A stretch of 39,111 nucleotides of DNA from Enterobacter sp. (GCA_022649305.1 JALCNW010000041.1:1-39111), one strand, 5' to 3'; shown: positions 1-12,051, counted from the first letter of the stretch. The notes: generated by a model not told the origin, from the sequence alone. Program-made: numbers and translations.

Positions 1-1281
<1,281 letters not shown>

Positions 1282-1294
1282 GCGTAAGAATAAG

Positions 1295-1323
1295 AGCCGG
1301 ATGGGTAAACCATCCGGCTTTTT

Positions 1324-1325
<2 letters not shown>
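1295..1325 (+). terminator. Intrinsic terminator of gltD, nested against the nanQ 3' end
   Basis: A perfect 10-bp stem (AGCCGGATGG paired with CCATCCGGCT, loop GTAAA) is followed by seven T residues on the plus strand. It sits 14 bases after the gltD stop. The nanQ stop codon (minus strand, 1326-1324) lies in the T-run, so the two convergent genes share this element. On the minus strand the hairpin is followed only by a weak T-rich stretch, so termination of nanQ here is less certain. Confidence 0.9.
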
Positions 1326-2659
<1,334 letters not shown>

Positions 2660-2663
<4 letters not shown>

Positions 2664-4147
2664 TTCACCGCCTCGTGCTCTCTTTTTATGCTGCCTAAAG
2701 GTACGGCTCCGCTAAAGGGTTTTCCGTCAATGGCGTCATGTGTACGAAGCGCCTCCGGTCGGACCCAGCGCTGCACGCGGGACGGCATATCCAGACCAAT
2801 CAGCAGAATGACGACAAAGGTCAGGCCAAACGAGAGCGATCCCAGCGCGGTCCCTAATTCAAGCCGTTGCGCCAGCAAAGCACCGATTATCGGAGCGATT
2901 GCCCCACCCAGCGCACCGACGTTATAGGTAAAGCCCAACCCGGCAGCACGTTGATCGGTGTCGAAGTAGCCGCCGATGAGCTTCGGTAATATTCCTGAGA
3001 TCCCTTGCCCCAACATCTGCTGGAAGAAGAGTAAGCAGCCCAGCACCCAAATACTTGAGCCACCAATCGCAAATACGGGAATGATGAGTAGCTGCGAAGC
3101 TAACAGGCTGTAAACGTAGGCTTTACGGGTGCCTAACCAGTCCCCCAGGAACCCGCCCACGCAGCACCCTACCGCCGCGCCGAATCCGCTAAAGAACAGC
3201 ACGCGAGCCACCATTGCCGGATCATATGCCAGGTCGGTTTTCAGATACGTTGGCAGCAACGCCTGAATCGGCCACGAGTAGAGGAAGGCAAACAGCACCA
3301 CAACCATCAGCGTGACGCCCGTCGGCCAGCGTTTCCCACTGCTTTGTACCATAAAGCTGATGAAGACACAGGCGCACAGCAGTCCAAGAATCATCACCAG
3401 ACCCGCATTGTTAAGTTCTCCGGCAAAGCAAAACCACAGTGCGGTACCCGCAAACAGCGTCATGATGATATTGATTGCACGGTGTTTACCGCGATAAAGA
3501 ATATCCACCATTGTGCGCACAGGGGCTTTGCCTTCGTGCCTGGCTTTCCAGTCTTCGGCTTCCGGAATGTTTTTGCGTAACCACAGGGCGAAAACGATCG
3601 GTAAGATGCCGATAAAGAACAGCGCTCGCCAGCCCCACACAGGCACCACGAGGCTGTAAATCTGCGCCGCGATAACAGCACCGACAGAGAAACCAGAAAT
3701 TAAAAAGCCGCTGGCTTTGTTACGCAGATGCTTTGGCCAGCTTTCGATGACGTAAGTCGCGCTGGACCCATATTCCCCTGCCATCCCCATTCCGATGACC
3801 ATACGAGCAATGAACATCGTGACGTAACCCGGCGCAAAACCGCAGGCCAGCGTACCGCAGGAAAACAGGACAATACTGGTGATCATCGCCAGTTTTCGGC
3901 CGTAACGATCGCCCATGGCACCCAGCAGCAGGCCACCAAACCAGCGTGAGATAAAGGCCGCAGAGATCAGGCTTGCTGCCTCTACCGTTGTGAGTCCAAA
4001 TTCAGTTTTGACTTCCGTTAAGACCAGCGCAATCAATACAAAATCAAAGCCATCCAGTAAGTATCCCAACCAGGCGGCGGAGAAGGCGCGCCACTGGGGG
4101 CGGCTCAAATTGCGGTACCACGGGATGCTTTGGGTAGAAATACTCAT
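2660..4147 (-). CDS. nanT: Sialic acid:H+ symporter NanT (MFS)
   Basis: NanT imports N-acetylneuraminate across the inner membrane with protons. The 495-residue protein matches the E. coli protein (496) almost throughout, including the first helix segment [18 protein letters not shown], the MFS loop motif [33 protein letters not shown], and the extra membrane segments that give NanT about 14 helices. I chose the ATG at 4147 ([12 protein letters not shown]) over an upstream in-frame extension of 22 residues because it matches the family start and has GGGAG six bases upstream. It is followed with a 4-bp overlap by nanK, and lies 70 bp downstream of nanA, a gap holding a REP-like hairpin. Confidence 0.96.
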
Positions 4148-4185
4148 AACACTCTCCCGACCAACGTTATATTTTGCTTTTGTAA

Positions 4186-4211
4186 GCCGGGCAAACGCAG
4201 CGCCGCCCGGC
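4186..4211. repeat. REP-like palindrome between nanA and nanT
   Basis: GCCGGGC (4186-4192) and GCCCGGC (4205-4211) form inverted arms around a GC-rich centre; read on the minus strand the unit begins GCCGGGCGGCGCTGCG, the familiar enterobacterial REP pattern. It lies between two genes of one operon, where REP elements usually affect mRNA stability rather than act as promoters. The family assignment is from memory of the REP consensus. Confidence 0.7.
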
Positions 4212-4217
4212 AATGCA

Positions 4218-5111
4218 TTACGCCTTCTCAGCCATCAACTGCTTCGCGAGTGCTTTCAACTCCGGCAGATACTGCTCATCTACCGGGGCAAAAGGCTTGC
4301 GGCACAGCGGTACTGCCACCACGTCCATGTAATGCAGGACGGTTTTCAGGCCGCGGAATACGCCAACCTTAATCAGCAGGTCGATAACCTTATTGCACTC
4401 GCTTTGCAGACGTTGCGCGGTGGCGTTGTCCCCTTCGCGAATCGCTTTGGCGATCGCCTGATAACGCCAGCCCATAATGTTGTAGGTACTGCCGATGCCA
4501 CCATCAGCACCCGCCAGTAAACCGGAAGCAAAAATCTCGTCGTAGCCGTTATAAAGCACCAGATCCGGGTGCGCACGGCGGATCTGTTCCATCTGGAAGA
4601 GATCGCCGGATGTTTGTTTGAGCGCCCCCACCCCCGGTAACGTCACCAGGGTGTTGATCTGTTCGAGCGTTAATTTCACGCCGCTCAGTGCCGGAATGTT
4701 GTACACCACCATCGGCAATCCATCCGCCGAATCAATAATTGCACGGTAATGATCGCAATGTTCGGCAAAGCTGAAGGGATAGTAAAACGGTGTGACCGCT
4801 GACACAGCGTCAAAACCAAACCGGCTCGCCGCCATGGCTAACTGCTGGCTTTCTGCTGTGCTCACACAGCCTACGTGGGCGATTAACGTGATTTTACCTT
4901 TCGCCTCATCGGCCACGATTTCCAGCACCTGTTCGCGCTCAGAAAGGCTCTGCACAAAGGCTTCACCCGTAGAGCCTCCCACGTACAGGCCGTCAATTCC
5001 CTGTTGAATGTTGAACTGAACCAGACGTCGCAGGCTCTCTTTATCGAGTGCCTGTTGAGTCGTAAACGGAGTCAGGAGAGCGGCCATTACGCCACGTAAA
5101 TGCTTTGCCAT
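4218..5111 (-). CDS. nanA: N-acetylneuraminate lyase NanA
   Basis: NanA is the aldolase that splits N-acetylneuraminate into N-acetylmannosamine and pyruvate, the first step of cytoplasmic sialic acid catabolism. The 297-residue length is exactly that of E. coli NanA, and the (beta/alpha)8 DHDPS/NAL family marks are visible: GGSTGE (residues 45-50, carboxylate binding), the active-site tyrosine in YNIPALSG (Tyr137), and the Schiff-base lysine in GALKQTSGD (Lys165). The ATG at 5111 has GAGG five bases upstream. It is the first gene of nanA-nanT-nanK-nanQ and is preceded by a promoter region with NanR repeats and a CRP-type site. Confidence 0.97.
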   Translation of the reverse strand: MAKHLRGVMAALLTPFTTQQALDKESLRRLVQFNIQQGIDGLYVGGSTGEAFVQSLSEREQVLEIVADEAKGKITLIAHVGCVSTAESQQLAMAASRFGFDAVSAVTPFYYPFSFAEHCDHYRAIIDSADGLPMVVYNIPALSGVKLTLEQINTLVTLPGVGALKQTSGDLFQMEQIRRAHPDLVLYNGYDEIFASGLLAGADGGIGSTYNIMGWRYQAIAKAIREGDNATAQRLQSECNKVIDLLIKVGVFRGLKTVLHYMDVVAVPLCRKPFAPVDEQYLPELKALAKQLMAEKA

Positions 5112-5146
5112 AGATACCTCAAGTGATTATTGGTCTGCTTTAACGA

Positions 5147-5169
5147 TATACCTTTATACCTGTTATACC
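5147..5169 (-). promoter_or_regulatory. NanR operator, three GGTATA repeats
   Basis: On the minus strand GGTATA occurs three times (5169-5164, 5160-5155, 5152-5147), spaced by three and two bases. This is the known binding signature of NanR, the sialic-acid-responsive repressor, at E. coli nan promoters. The first repeat overlaps a likely -10 element TATAAC (5167-5162), so bound NanR would block RNA polymerase. Confidence 0.9.
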
Positions 5170-5190
5170 AGATCAAATAAGCAGCATTGG
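5162..5190 (-). promoter_or_regulatory. Candidate nanA promoter
   Basis: The -10 candidate TATAAC (5167-5162) is preceded, across a 17-bp spacer, by a poor -35 CCAATG (5190-5185). Transcription would start near 5155. The weak -35 is what one expects of an activator-dependent promoter, and a CRP-type site lies upstream at the matching distance. The start site is inferred, not measured. Confidence 0.55.
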
Positions 5191-5208
5191 CATACAGAAC
5201 GCTTATAT

Positions 5209-5224
5209 TGCGATCTGCTTCACT
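5209..5224 (-). promoter_or_regulatory. CRP-type site upstream of nanA
   Basis: On the minus strand the sequence reads AGTGA-AGCAGA-TCGCA, matching the CRP consensus TGTGA-N6-TCACA at 8 of 10 positions. Its centre is about 61.5 bases upstream of the inferred nanA start, a standard class I activation position, and CRP is a known activator of E. coli nanA. Confidence 0.6.
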
Positions 5225-5233
5225 AAAGGATCG

Positions 5234-6016
5234 TTATTTTTTGTGTTTGGATCCCTGGCCGAAGGCATGCCAGGTCGCAGAAACACTATTGAGGTGGGAT
5301 TGCAGGGCGCGATCGGCTTCTTCAGGGTCGCGACGCCGTATCGCATCAACGATCGCGATATGCTGGCGATAGCTCACGTCATTGTGTCGATAAAGCTCTG
5401 CGTCGGGCACTTTGGGACGCGCCGCGATAAGCCAGTCCAGCAGCGCGACGTGGATTGCCATAAAGATGGGGTTACCGGGGATCTCCGCAAGCACGCGGTG
5501 GAAATCGACATCAGAACGGATAAAGAGCGCATTATCATTGAGCGCCTGGCTGTTGATCTCCAGCGCCTTCGACAAGCGTTCTACTTGCTCATCCGTAGCG
5601 TATTCTGCCGCGTAACGCACAAGGCTAGATTCAAAAAACAGTCGAAGTTGTTCGAAATGGGTAATGCCGCCCGGTTGGGTCAGAAAGTCTTTTGCCATCC
5701 CGGAGAGCTCACCAATGATGGTATCCGCAGAAGGCATAGAGACACGAGCACGTTCGCCATTGTTGATCTGCACCAGCCCTTTACGCTTTAAGGCCGCCAG
5801 CGCTTCTCGCACCGAGGGGCGTCCCACGTTAAAGAACTCCATGAGCTCACGTTCAGAGGGAAGTTGTTCACCTTGCGCAAACTCCTGGCGACGGATCATT
5901 TGCTCAAGTTCTTCCTCCACCATTTCGGAGAGTTTTTTACGCGCCAGTGGGCGACGATGCAAACTGCGACCAAGGGTTTCGGTTGAATTTTCCGCCTGAA
6001 GATCAATTGGTTTCAT
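5234..6016 (-). CDS. nanR: Transcriptional repressor NanR (GntR/FadR family)
   Basis: NanR represses sialic acid genes and is released by N-acetylneuraminate. The 260-residue protein (E. coli 263) has the N-terminal GntR winged helix ([25 protein letters not shown] region, about residues 53-77) and a C-terminal FCD effector domain with the conserved [17 protein letters not shown] stretch. The first 20 residues differ most from E. coli, as usual for its N-terminal extension. I chose the ATG at 6016; the longer frame begins with TTG at 6052 and lacks family support. nanR is upstream of, and in the same direction as, nanA with a 122-bp gap holding the operator. Confidence 0.94.
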   Translation of the reverse strand: MKPIDLQAENSTETLGRSLHRRPLARKKLSEMVEEELEQMIRRQEFAQGEQLPSERELMEFFNVGRPSVREALAALKRKGLVQINNGERARVSMPSADTIIGELSGMAKDFLTQPGGITHFEQLRLFFESSLVRYAAEYATDEQVERLSKALEINSQALNDNALFIRSDVDFHRVLAEIPGNPIFMAIHVALLDWLIAARPKVPDAELYRHNDVSYRQHIAIVDAIRRRDPEEADRALQSHLNSVSATWHAFGQGSKHKK

Positions 6017-6102
6017 AACGACTCGGGTCAGAAGAGTGACAATCAGTGACAACGATTTATCATATCACAGGAATTTTAGCGGAGCGAAAAACCCTGGATA
6101 GC

Positions 6103-6126
6103 AAAACAGGCCCATCGGGCCTGTTT
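6103..6126 (-). terminator. Intrinsic terminator after sspB
   Basis: A perfect 10-bp stem (AAACAGGCCC with GGGCCTGTTT, three-base loop) lies just beyond the sspB stop and ends in four T residues on the minus strand. It separates the ssp operon from nanR. Confidence 0.8.
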
Positions 6127-6128
6127 GA

Positions 6129-6626
6129 TTATTTCACAACGCGTAACGCTGGACGGCCACCGCGTGGCGGCGGATCGTCATCAGGGTCGTTGTTATGATC
6201 GTGATCGGGTTTATCGCCATCGATAACCGACATCACCGTTTCGCTCTCGCTATCGGTTGAGCCATCCTCATCGTTGAGGCTGGCAACGTCTTCATCGTAA
6301 GCCGCTTCCGGCTCAAACATGGTACCCGCACCGTTTTCACGCGCATACACCGCCAGAACAGCAGCCAGTGGTACAGAAACCTGACGCGGAACCCCGCCGA
6401 AACGGGCGTTGAAGCTCACTTCGTCGTTGGACAGTTCAAGATTCCCTACCGCACGAGGTGCAATGTTCAGTACGATTTGCCCATCGCGTGCGTATTCCAT
6501 AGGAACTTGCACGCCCGGCAACGTCACATCCACCACCAGGTGCGGCGTCAGCTGGTTGTCCAGCAGCCATTCATAGAATGCACGCAGCAGATACGGACGG
6601 CGTGGAGACAGCTGTGACATTTCCAC
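6129..6626 (-). CDS. sspB: ClpXP adaptor SspB
   Basis: SspB binds ssrA-tagged peptides from stalled ribosomes and delivers them to ClpXP. Length is 165 residues, as in E. coli. The N-terminal substrate-binding domain (SQLSPRRPYLLRAFYEWLL, then VQVPMEYARDGQIVLNIAPRAVGNL) is strongly conserved, followed by a long acidic, flexible linker rich in Asp and Ser, and the basic C-terminal RGGRPALRVVK peptide that docks on ClpX. The start at 6626 gives MEMSQLSPRR, aligning with E. coli MDLSQLTPRR. It begins five bases after the sspA stop and is surely co-transcribed with it. Confidence 0.97.
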   Translation of the reverse strand: MEMSQLSPRRPYLLRAFYEWLLDNQLTPHLVVDVTLPGVQVPMEYARDGQIVLNIAPRAVGNLELSNDEVSFNARFGGVPRQVSVPLAAVLAVYARENGAGTMFEPEAAYDEDVASLNDEDGSTDSESETVMSVIDGDKPDHDHNNDPDDDPPPRGGRPALRVVK

Positions 6627-6631
6627 AATCG

Positions 6632-7273
6632 TTAACCTCGGCCGCCAAGACGCATTTCGCGTTCCGGCTCTGTCAGAGATGCCAGGAATGAATCGCGCTC
6701 AAATACGCGAGTCATATAGCCTTTCAGCTCTTTCGAGCCTGGACCGGTAAATTCAACACCAAGAGACTGCAAACGCCACAGCAGCGGCGCCAGATAGCAA
6801 TCTACCAGGCTGAACTCATCACTCAGGAAGAAAGGCTTCTGACCAAATACTGGCGCGATAGCCAGCAGCTCTTCACGCAGTTGCTTACGAGCAGCATCAC
6901 CTTCAGAGGAAGTACCGTTGACGATAACGTTCATCAGCGTGTACCAGTCTTTCTCGATACGCTGCATGTACAGGCGGCTTTCGCCACGCGCAACCGGATA
7001 AACCGGCATCAGCGGCGGATGAGGGAAACGCTCATCCAGATATTCCATAATGATGCGGGATTCCCACAGGGTCAACTCGCGATCCACCAGCGTTGGTACG
7101 CTCTGGTTCGGGTTGAGATCGATCAGATCCTGAGGCGGGTTATCCTTTTCCACATGTTCGATCTCAAAACTGACACCTTTCTCGGCCAGCACGATACGAA
7201 CCTGATGGCTATAAATGTCAGTAGGACCAGAAAACAGCGTCATTACCGAACGTTTGTTGGCAGCGACAGCCAT
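6632..7273 (-). CDS. sspA: Stringent starvation protein A, RNA polymerase-associated SspA
   Basis: SspA has a glutathione S-transferase fold without that activity; it binds RNA polymerase and affects stationary-phase and acid-stress gene expression. The 213-residue protein (212 in E. coli) is nearly identical through the thioredoxin-like domain (SVMTLFSGPTDIYSHQVRIVLAEKGV, NPNQSVPTLVDRELTLWESRIIMEYLDERFPHPPLMP, including the PHP surface patch important for function). Only the last residues (RLGGRG) and a helix around residues 114-122 differ. The ATG at 7273 has GGAGG five bases upstream. It heads the sspA-sspB operon. Confidence 0.97.
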   Translation of the reverse strand: MAVAANKRSVMTLFSGPTDIYSHQVRIVLAEKGVSFEIEHVEKDNPPQDLIDLNPNQSVPTLVDRELTLWESRIIMEYLDERFPHPPLMPVYPVARGESRLYMQRIEKDWYTLMNVIVNGTSSEGDAARKQLREELLAIAPVFGQKPFFLSDEFSLVDCYLAPLLWRLQSLGVEFTGPGSKELKGYMTRVFERDSFLASLTEPEREMRLGGRG

Positions 7274-7583
7274 GAAAACCTCCAGGTATATTCAGAATAG
7301 TACTGCTACCGGCCATATTGGCCAGCCAGATGATTTGTCACCCATCCCCAGGGAACAATCGCATTGTTCATAAAACGAACAAAAATCGAGTGTACACCGA
7401 CATTTGGGCAGAAAATTGGATGATAGTTTACCAGATTTTAAGGGGTTTGTGGTGAGGGGATTCTGGAAAAGCTTAAAAAGAGGTGATATATGAGCGCACG
7501 TTGTGGATAACCTGGGCATTATCCATAAAAAAACCCGCCGGAGCGGGTTTTTTCGCCAATCGTTCTGCGTGAGCAGAAAGTGA
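7274..7583. other. Intergenic region between sspA and rpsI
   Basis: This 310-bp stretch holds the sspA ribosome binding site, presumably its promoter, and the rpsI terminator at 7527-7553. It also has a 6-bp inverted repeat TTGTTC/GAACAA (7364-7382). I see no convincing gene: a frame across 7292-7657 runs antisense through the terminator and into rpsI and resembles nothing known. Confidence 0.6.
7527..7553 (-). terminator. Intrinsic terminator of the rplM-rpsI operon
   Basis: CCCGC and GCGGG arms with a four-base loop are flanked by an A-run and a T-run, so on the minus strand the stem AAAAAACCCGC...GCGGG is followed by seven T residues. It lies about 30 bases past the rpsI stop. Confidence 0.88.
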
Positions 7584-7979
<396 letters not shown>

Positions 7980-7991
7980 CTATAATCCCGA

Positions 7992-8507
<516 letters not shown>

Positions 8508-8583
8508 CTACCCCTTCGAATAGCCTATGCCGGCACTTAGAAAGTTTTGGGAAAAAAACCTTCTCGTAACGTGGGGTCGCAAG

Positions 8584-8612
8584 ATTATAGAGAAGTCGCG
8601 GTCAAAGGTCGA
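8584..8612 (-). promoter_or_regulatory. Promoter of rplM-rpsI
   Basis: On the minus strand TCGACC (8612-8607) and a perfect TATAAT (8589-8584) are separated by 17 bp. Transcription would start near 8577, leaving a leader of about 157 bases before rplM, which fits the leader-based autoregulation by L13 known in E. coli. No other strong gene-proximal promoter is evident. Confidence 0.75.
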
Positions 8613-8658
8613 CCCCTAAATGTGATTTGAAGGGGGTTTTTCGCGCGTTGAGTTTGTA

Positions 8659-8702
8659 CGGCCTGATGCCCTCACCCCCAGCCCCTTTCCCACGGTGAGA
8701 GA
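8659..8702. repeat. Short GC-rich dispersed-repeat-like element downstream of zapE
   Basis: The stretch GGCCTGATGCCCTCACCCC followed by AGCCCC, TTTCCCACGGTGAGAGAG has 6-bp inverted arms (CTCACC at 8671-8676, GGTGAG at 8694-8699). It resembles a short intergenic repeat that I recall as common in Enterobacter and Klebsiella genomes near gene 3' ends. It could also act as the 3' structure of the zapE mRNA. It has no T-run, so it is not a typical terminator. Confidence 0.45.
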
Positions 8703-8709
8703 GTCGCAT

Positions 8710-9834
8710 TTATGGCATATGCGGGCGTTTCAGGTACTCCTCGCTTTGCATTTCCTGTAGGCGCGACAAGCAGCGCTGGAACTCAAATTTGAGGCGTTCA
8801 CCTTGATACACTTCGTAGAGAGGAACCTCCGCGCTAACGACTAACTTCACGTGTCGCTCGTAAAACTCATCCACCAGCGCGATAAAACGCCTCGCCTCGC
8901 TCTCCATCAGCGGCGTCATCAGGGGAACATCAAACAGCATCACAGTATGGAACAGGCGCGAGAGCGCAATGTAATCATGCTGGCTGCGCGCATCCACGCA
9001 CAGCGTGGTGAACGATACGGCCAACGTTTGATTTTCTACGCCCAAGGTTTGCATAGGACGATGGTTTATTTCGAGCTCAGGGGCGCTGGTGCGCTTAGCC
9101 CCCGCGAGTGCCAGCCACAGTTTGTCCATCTGGCTTTGGGTCTCGTCATTTAAGGGGCACAGCCACAGGTGTGCCTGAGTGAGCGTTCGCAGTCGATAGT
9201 CCACACCCGCATCGACATTCATGATGTCGCAATGCGCTTTGATGGCATCAATGGCAGGCAGGAATCGCGCGCGCTGCAAACCGTTTCGGTAAAGCTCATC
9301 AGGCGGAATGTTGGAGGTTGCCACCAGGGTAATCCCACGCGCAAACAGCGCTTTCATCAAGCCACCCAGCAGCATTGCGTCGGTAATATCTGACACAAAG
9401 AATTCATCAAAGCACAGTACGTCGGTTTCGGCCTTAAAGCGCTCGGCGACAATATCCAGCGGATCGCTGTGCCCCTGTAGAGCCGTCAGCTCTTCGTGAA
9501 CGCGCAGCATAAAGCGATGAAAGTGCAGGCGCTGCTTACGATCCCCCGGCAGGCTGTGGTAAAACAGGTCCATCAGCCAGGTTTTTCCTCGTCCCACGCC
9601 GCCCCACATATATAAGCCGCGAACCGGTGCCGCCAGCTGCGGCTCTTTTTTGCCCAGTAAGCGACCAAACGCCGCTTTCAACCCGCTCGTATGCACGGGA
9701 TCTATCGGTTTATCGGTCAGTTTCTGAAAAATACCGTCCAGACGATTTACCGCGTCGCGCTGAACATTATCCGGCTGATGCGTTCCCTCAGTAAGGGCTT
9801 GTTGATATCGAGATGCAGGAGAGAGGCTTTGCAT
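8710..9834 (-). CDS. zapE: Cell division ATPase ZapE (YhcM, AFG1-like)
   Basis: ZapE is an AAA-type ATPase that associates with the Z-ring late in division and destabilises FtsZ polymers; it is needed under heat and low oxygen in E. coli. The 374-residue protein (375 in E. coli) has the Walker A motif GGVGRGKT (residues 78-85), Walker B region VLCFDEFFVSD, and a sensor segment LVATSNIPPDELYRNGLQR. The segment at residues 36-66 between the N-terminus and the P-loop is the least conserved part compared with E. coli. It is divergent from zapG. Confidence 0.95.
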   Translation of the reverse strand: MQSLSPASRYQQALTEGTHQPDNVQRDAVNRLDGIFQKLTDKPIDPVHTSGLKAAFGRLLGKKEPQLAAPVRGLYMWGGVGRGKTWLMDLFYHSLPGDRKQRLHFHRFMLRVHEELTALQGHSDPLDIVAERFKAETDVLCFDEFFVSDITDAMLLGGLMKALFARGITLVATSNIPPDELYRNGLQRARFLPAIDAIKAHCDIMNVDAGVDYRLRTLTQAHLWLCPLNDETQSQMDKLWLALAGAKRTSAPELEINHRPMQTLGVENQTLAVSFTTLCVDARSQHDYIALSRLFHTVMLFDVPLMTPLMESEARRFIALVDEFYERHVKLVVSAEVPLYEVYQGERLKFEFQRCLSRLQEMQSEEYLKRPHMP

Positions 9835-10023
9835 AAGCTTATTGATATTCCTTCAAAAAATGCTCACCAGGAGGCTCGACTGGCGAAAAAAAGGCCGTTC
9901 TACAGTACGCGATGATGCGTCAGGATTCCACTTCTGAAGAAATAGCGGTTATAGTGGCATAATCAGGCACAGGCAGGAGCCGCGCCAATACCCTACGGAA
10001 CCACAAGACAACGGGAGAAGTTC

Positions 10024-10422
10024 ATGACCTGGGAATATGCGCTAATTGGTTTAGTCGTCGGCATCGCTATCGGTGCTGTGGCCATGCGTTTTGGTAATCG
10101 CAAATTGCGTCAGCAACAGTCGTTACAGTACGAACTGGAAAAGAACAAAGCTGAACTGGAAGAGTACCGCGAAGAGCTGGTCAGCCATTTTGCCCGTAGC
10201 GCCGAGCTGCTGGACAATATGGCGACGGATTACCGCCAGCTTTATCAGCACATGGCAAAAAGCTCCAGCAACCTGCTGCCAGAAATGACGGCGGAGACCA
10301 ACCCGTTCCGTAATCGTCTGGCAGAGTCCGAAGCCAGCAACGATCAAGCCCCGGTACAAATGCCGCGTGACTATTCTGACGGTGCATCGGGACTGCTGCG
10401 CGGTGGCGCAAAACGCGATTAA
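10024..10422 (+). CDS. zapG: Z-ring-associated protein ZapG (YhcB, DUF1043)
   Basis: This 132-residue inner membrane protein matches E. coli YhcB at almost every position. It has one N-terminal membrane helix (YALIGLVVGIAIGAVAMRF, residues 5-23), then a basic patch and a cytoplasmic coiled-coil helix (QQSLQYELEKNKAELEEYREELVSHF, about residues 32-57), and a disordered polar tail. In E. coli the protein links cell division and envelope growth and interacts with elongation and division proteins. The ATG at 10024 has GGGAG upstream with a suitable gap. A terminator follows, so it is likely a single-gene transcript. Confidence 0.95.
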   Translation: MTWEYALIGLVVGIAIGAVAMRFGNRKLRQQQSLQYELEKNKAELEEYREELVSHFARSAELLDNMATDYRQLYQHMAKSSSNLLPEMTAETNPFRNRLAESEASNDQAPVQMPRDYSDGASGLLRGGAKRD

Positions 10423-10444
10423 TCTCACATCATCACTATATTTT

Positions 10445-10476
10445 ACGGGCGCATGCATTGCGCCCGTCGTTTCTTT
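10445..10476 (+). terminator. Intrinsic terminator after zapG
   Basis: Perfect 9-bp arms ACGGGCGCA and TGCGCCCGT (10445-10453 and 10459-10467) enclose a five-base loop and are followed by a T-rich stretch CGTTTCTTT. Confidence 0.8.
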
Positions 10477-10592
10477 CCCGTCCCAGCTATTATTTAGTCA
10501 AATACCTCATTGTTCAGTGGTTTAAAATTCAATAACATCAAACTGTTTTTGGGCCGTTCTTCCTTACTTCCAGGTTACGAGAGCCAGCATCA

Positions 10593-11960
10593 ATGAAGAA
10601 AAAAAACCAGCTGTTAAGCGCGTTAGCGTTAAGTGTCGGGTTATCTCTCACGACGTCATGGTCCATGGCTGCGGCTCTTCCTGCGCAGGTGCCTGGCGAG
10701 GCTGTCATTCCTAGCCTCGCGCCAATGCTGGAGAAAGTGTTGCCAGCGGTTGTGAGCGTTAAGGTTGAAGGCACTGCGGCGCAAAGCCAGCGCGTGCCGG
10801 AAGAGCTCAAGAAATACTTTGGGGATGAAGCCCCGGATCAGCAGGCGCAGCCGTTCGAAGGACTCGGCTCTGGCGTGGTGATTGATGCGGCGAAAGGTTA
10901 CATCCTGACCAACAATCACGTCATTAGTCAGGCCGATAAAATCAGCGTGCAAATGAACGATGGCCGCGAGTTTGATGCCAAACTGATTGGCGGTGACGAT
11001 CAAAGCGACATCGCGTTACTGCAAATCCAGAATCCCAGCAACCTGACGCAGATCGCCATCGCGGATTCCGACAAGCTTCGCGTCGGTGATTTCGCCGTTG
11101 CCGTGGGTAACCCGTTTGGTTTAGGCCAGACGGCGACATCCGGGATCATCTCAGCGTTAGGTCGTAGCGGTCTGAATCTCGAGGGTCTGGAAAACTTTAT
11201 CCAAACCGACGCCTCCATCAACCGGGGGAACTCCGGCGGTGCGTTGCTGAACCTGAATGGTGAGCTGATCGGCATTAACACAGCCATTCTGGCGCCTGGC
11301 GGCGGCAGTATCGGCATTGGCTTTGCGATCCCCAGTAATATGGCCAAAACCCTGGCACAGCAATTGATTGAGTCAGGTGAAGTGAAGCGCGGACTGCTGG
11401 GGATTAAAGGAATGGAGATGAGCGCCGATATCGCGAAGGCGTTTAATCTTAACGTGCAGCGCGGTGCCTTTGTCAGCGAAGTTCTGGCCAATTCCGGCTC
11501 GGCGAAAGCTGGCGTGAAATCAGGCGATGTGATTGTCAGCCTGAACGGTAAACCGCTGAGCAGCTTTGCTGAGCTGCGCTCACGTATAGCCACCACCGAA
11601 CCTGGTACAAAAGTGAAGCTCGGTTTGCTGCGTGATGGCAAGCCAATGGATGTGGAAGTGACGCTGGATAAGAGCACCTCGTCTTCAGCCAGCGCTGAGA
11701 TGATTGCTCCAGCCCTACAAGGCGCGGCATTAAGCGACGGACAGCTTAAAGACGGCACGAAAGGCATTACCATTGAGAGCGTCGAAAAGAGTAGCCCGGC
11801 CGCGCAGGCAGGTCTGCATCAGGATGACGTCATCATCGGTGTTAACCGCAACCGCGTTCAGTCCATCGCGGAGATGCGTAAAGTGATGGAAACCAAACCA
11901 GCGGTGATTGCCCTGCAGATCATCCGTGGTAATGACACGATCTACATTTTACTCCGTTAG
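10593..11960 (+). CDS. degQ: Periplasmic serine endoprotease DegQ (HtrA family)
   Basis: DegQ degrades unfolded envelope proteins and has chaperone activity in the periplasm. Length is 455 residues, as in E. coli. It begins with a signal peptide (KKK, then LLSALALSVGLSL, probable cleavage near residue 27 after SMA). The trypsin-like domain carries the catalytic triad His109 (TNNHVI), Asp139 (QSDIALL) and Ser214 (RGNSGGALL); two PDZ domains follow (about residues 255-355 and 365-455, with KAGVKSGDVI and AQAGLHQDDVI). The ribosome binding site upstream of 10593 is weak. degS lies 91 bp downstream beyond a hairpin repeat. Confidence 0.97.
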   Translation: MKKKNQLLSALALSVGLSLTTSWSMAAALPAQVPGEAVIPSLAPMLEKVLPAVVSVKVEGTAAQSQRVPEELKKYFGDEAPDQQAQPFEGLGSGVVIDAAKGYILTNNHVISQADKISVQMNDGREFDAKLIGGDDQSDIALLQIQNPSNLTQIAIADSDKLRVGDFAVAVGNPFGLGQTATSGIISALGRSGLNLEGLENFIQTDASINRGNSGGALLNLNGELIGINTAILAPGGGSIGIGFAIPSNMAKTLAQQLIESGEVKRGLLGIKGMEMSADIAKAFNLNVQRGAFVSEVLANSGSAKAGVKSGDVIVSLNGKPLSSFAELRSRIATTEPGTKVKLGLLRDGKPMDVEVTLDKSTSSSASAEMIAPALQGAALSDGQLKDGTKGITIESVEKSSPAAQAGLHQDDVIIGVNRNRVQSIAEMRKVMETKPAVIALQIIRGNDTIYILLR

Positions 11961-11970
11961 GCATTTGCGC

Positions 11971-12004
11971 ATCCGGGCATCACCGCACCGTGTGATGTCC
12001 GGAT
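11971..12004. repeat. Hairpin repeat (REP-like) between degQ and degS
   Basis: ATCCGGGCATCAC (11971-11983) pairs with GTGATGTCCGGAT (11992-12004), a 13-bp stem with one non-Watson-Crick position and an 8-base loop. The CCGG-containing arms resemble enterobacterial REP units. There is no T-run, so it may protect the degQ mRNA 3' end or attenuate read-through into degS rather than terminate cleanly. Confidence 0.65.
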
Positions 12005-12051
12005 AACTCATGCTATGCTGCAACCGTTCCCTAATTAATGACGCCCGCATC

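Noticed and set aside
11000..11773. 257-codon minus-strand frame opposite degQ
   Set aside because: Antisense shadow of a protease with a complete catalytic triad.
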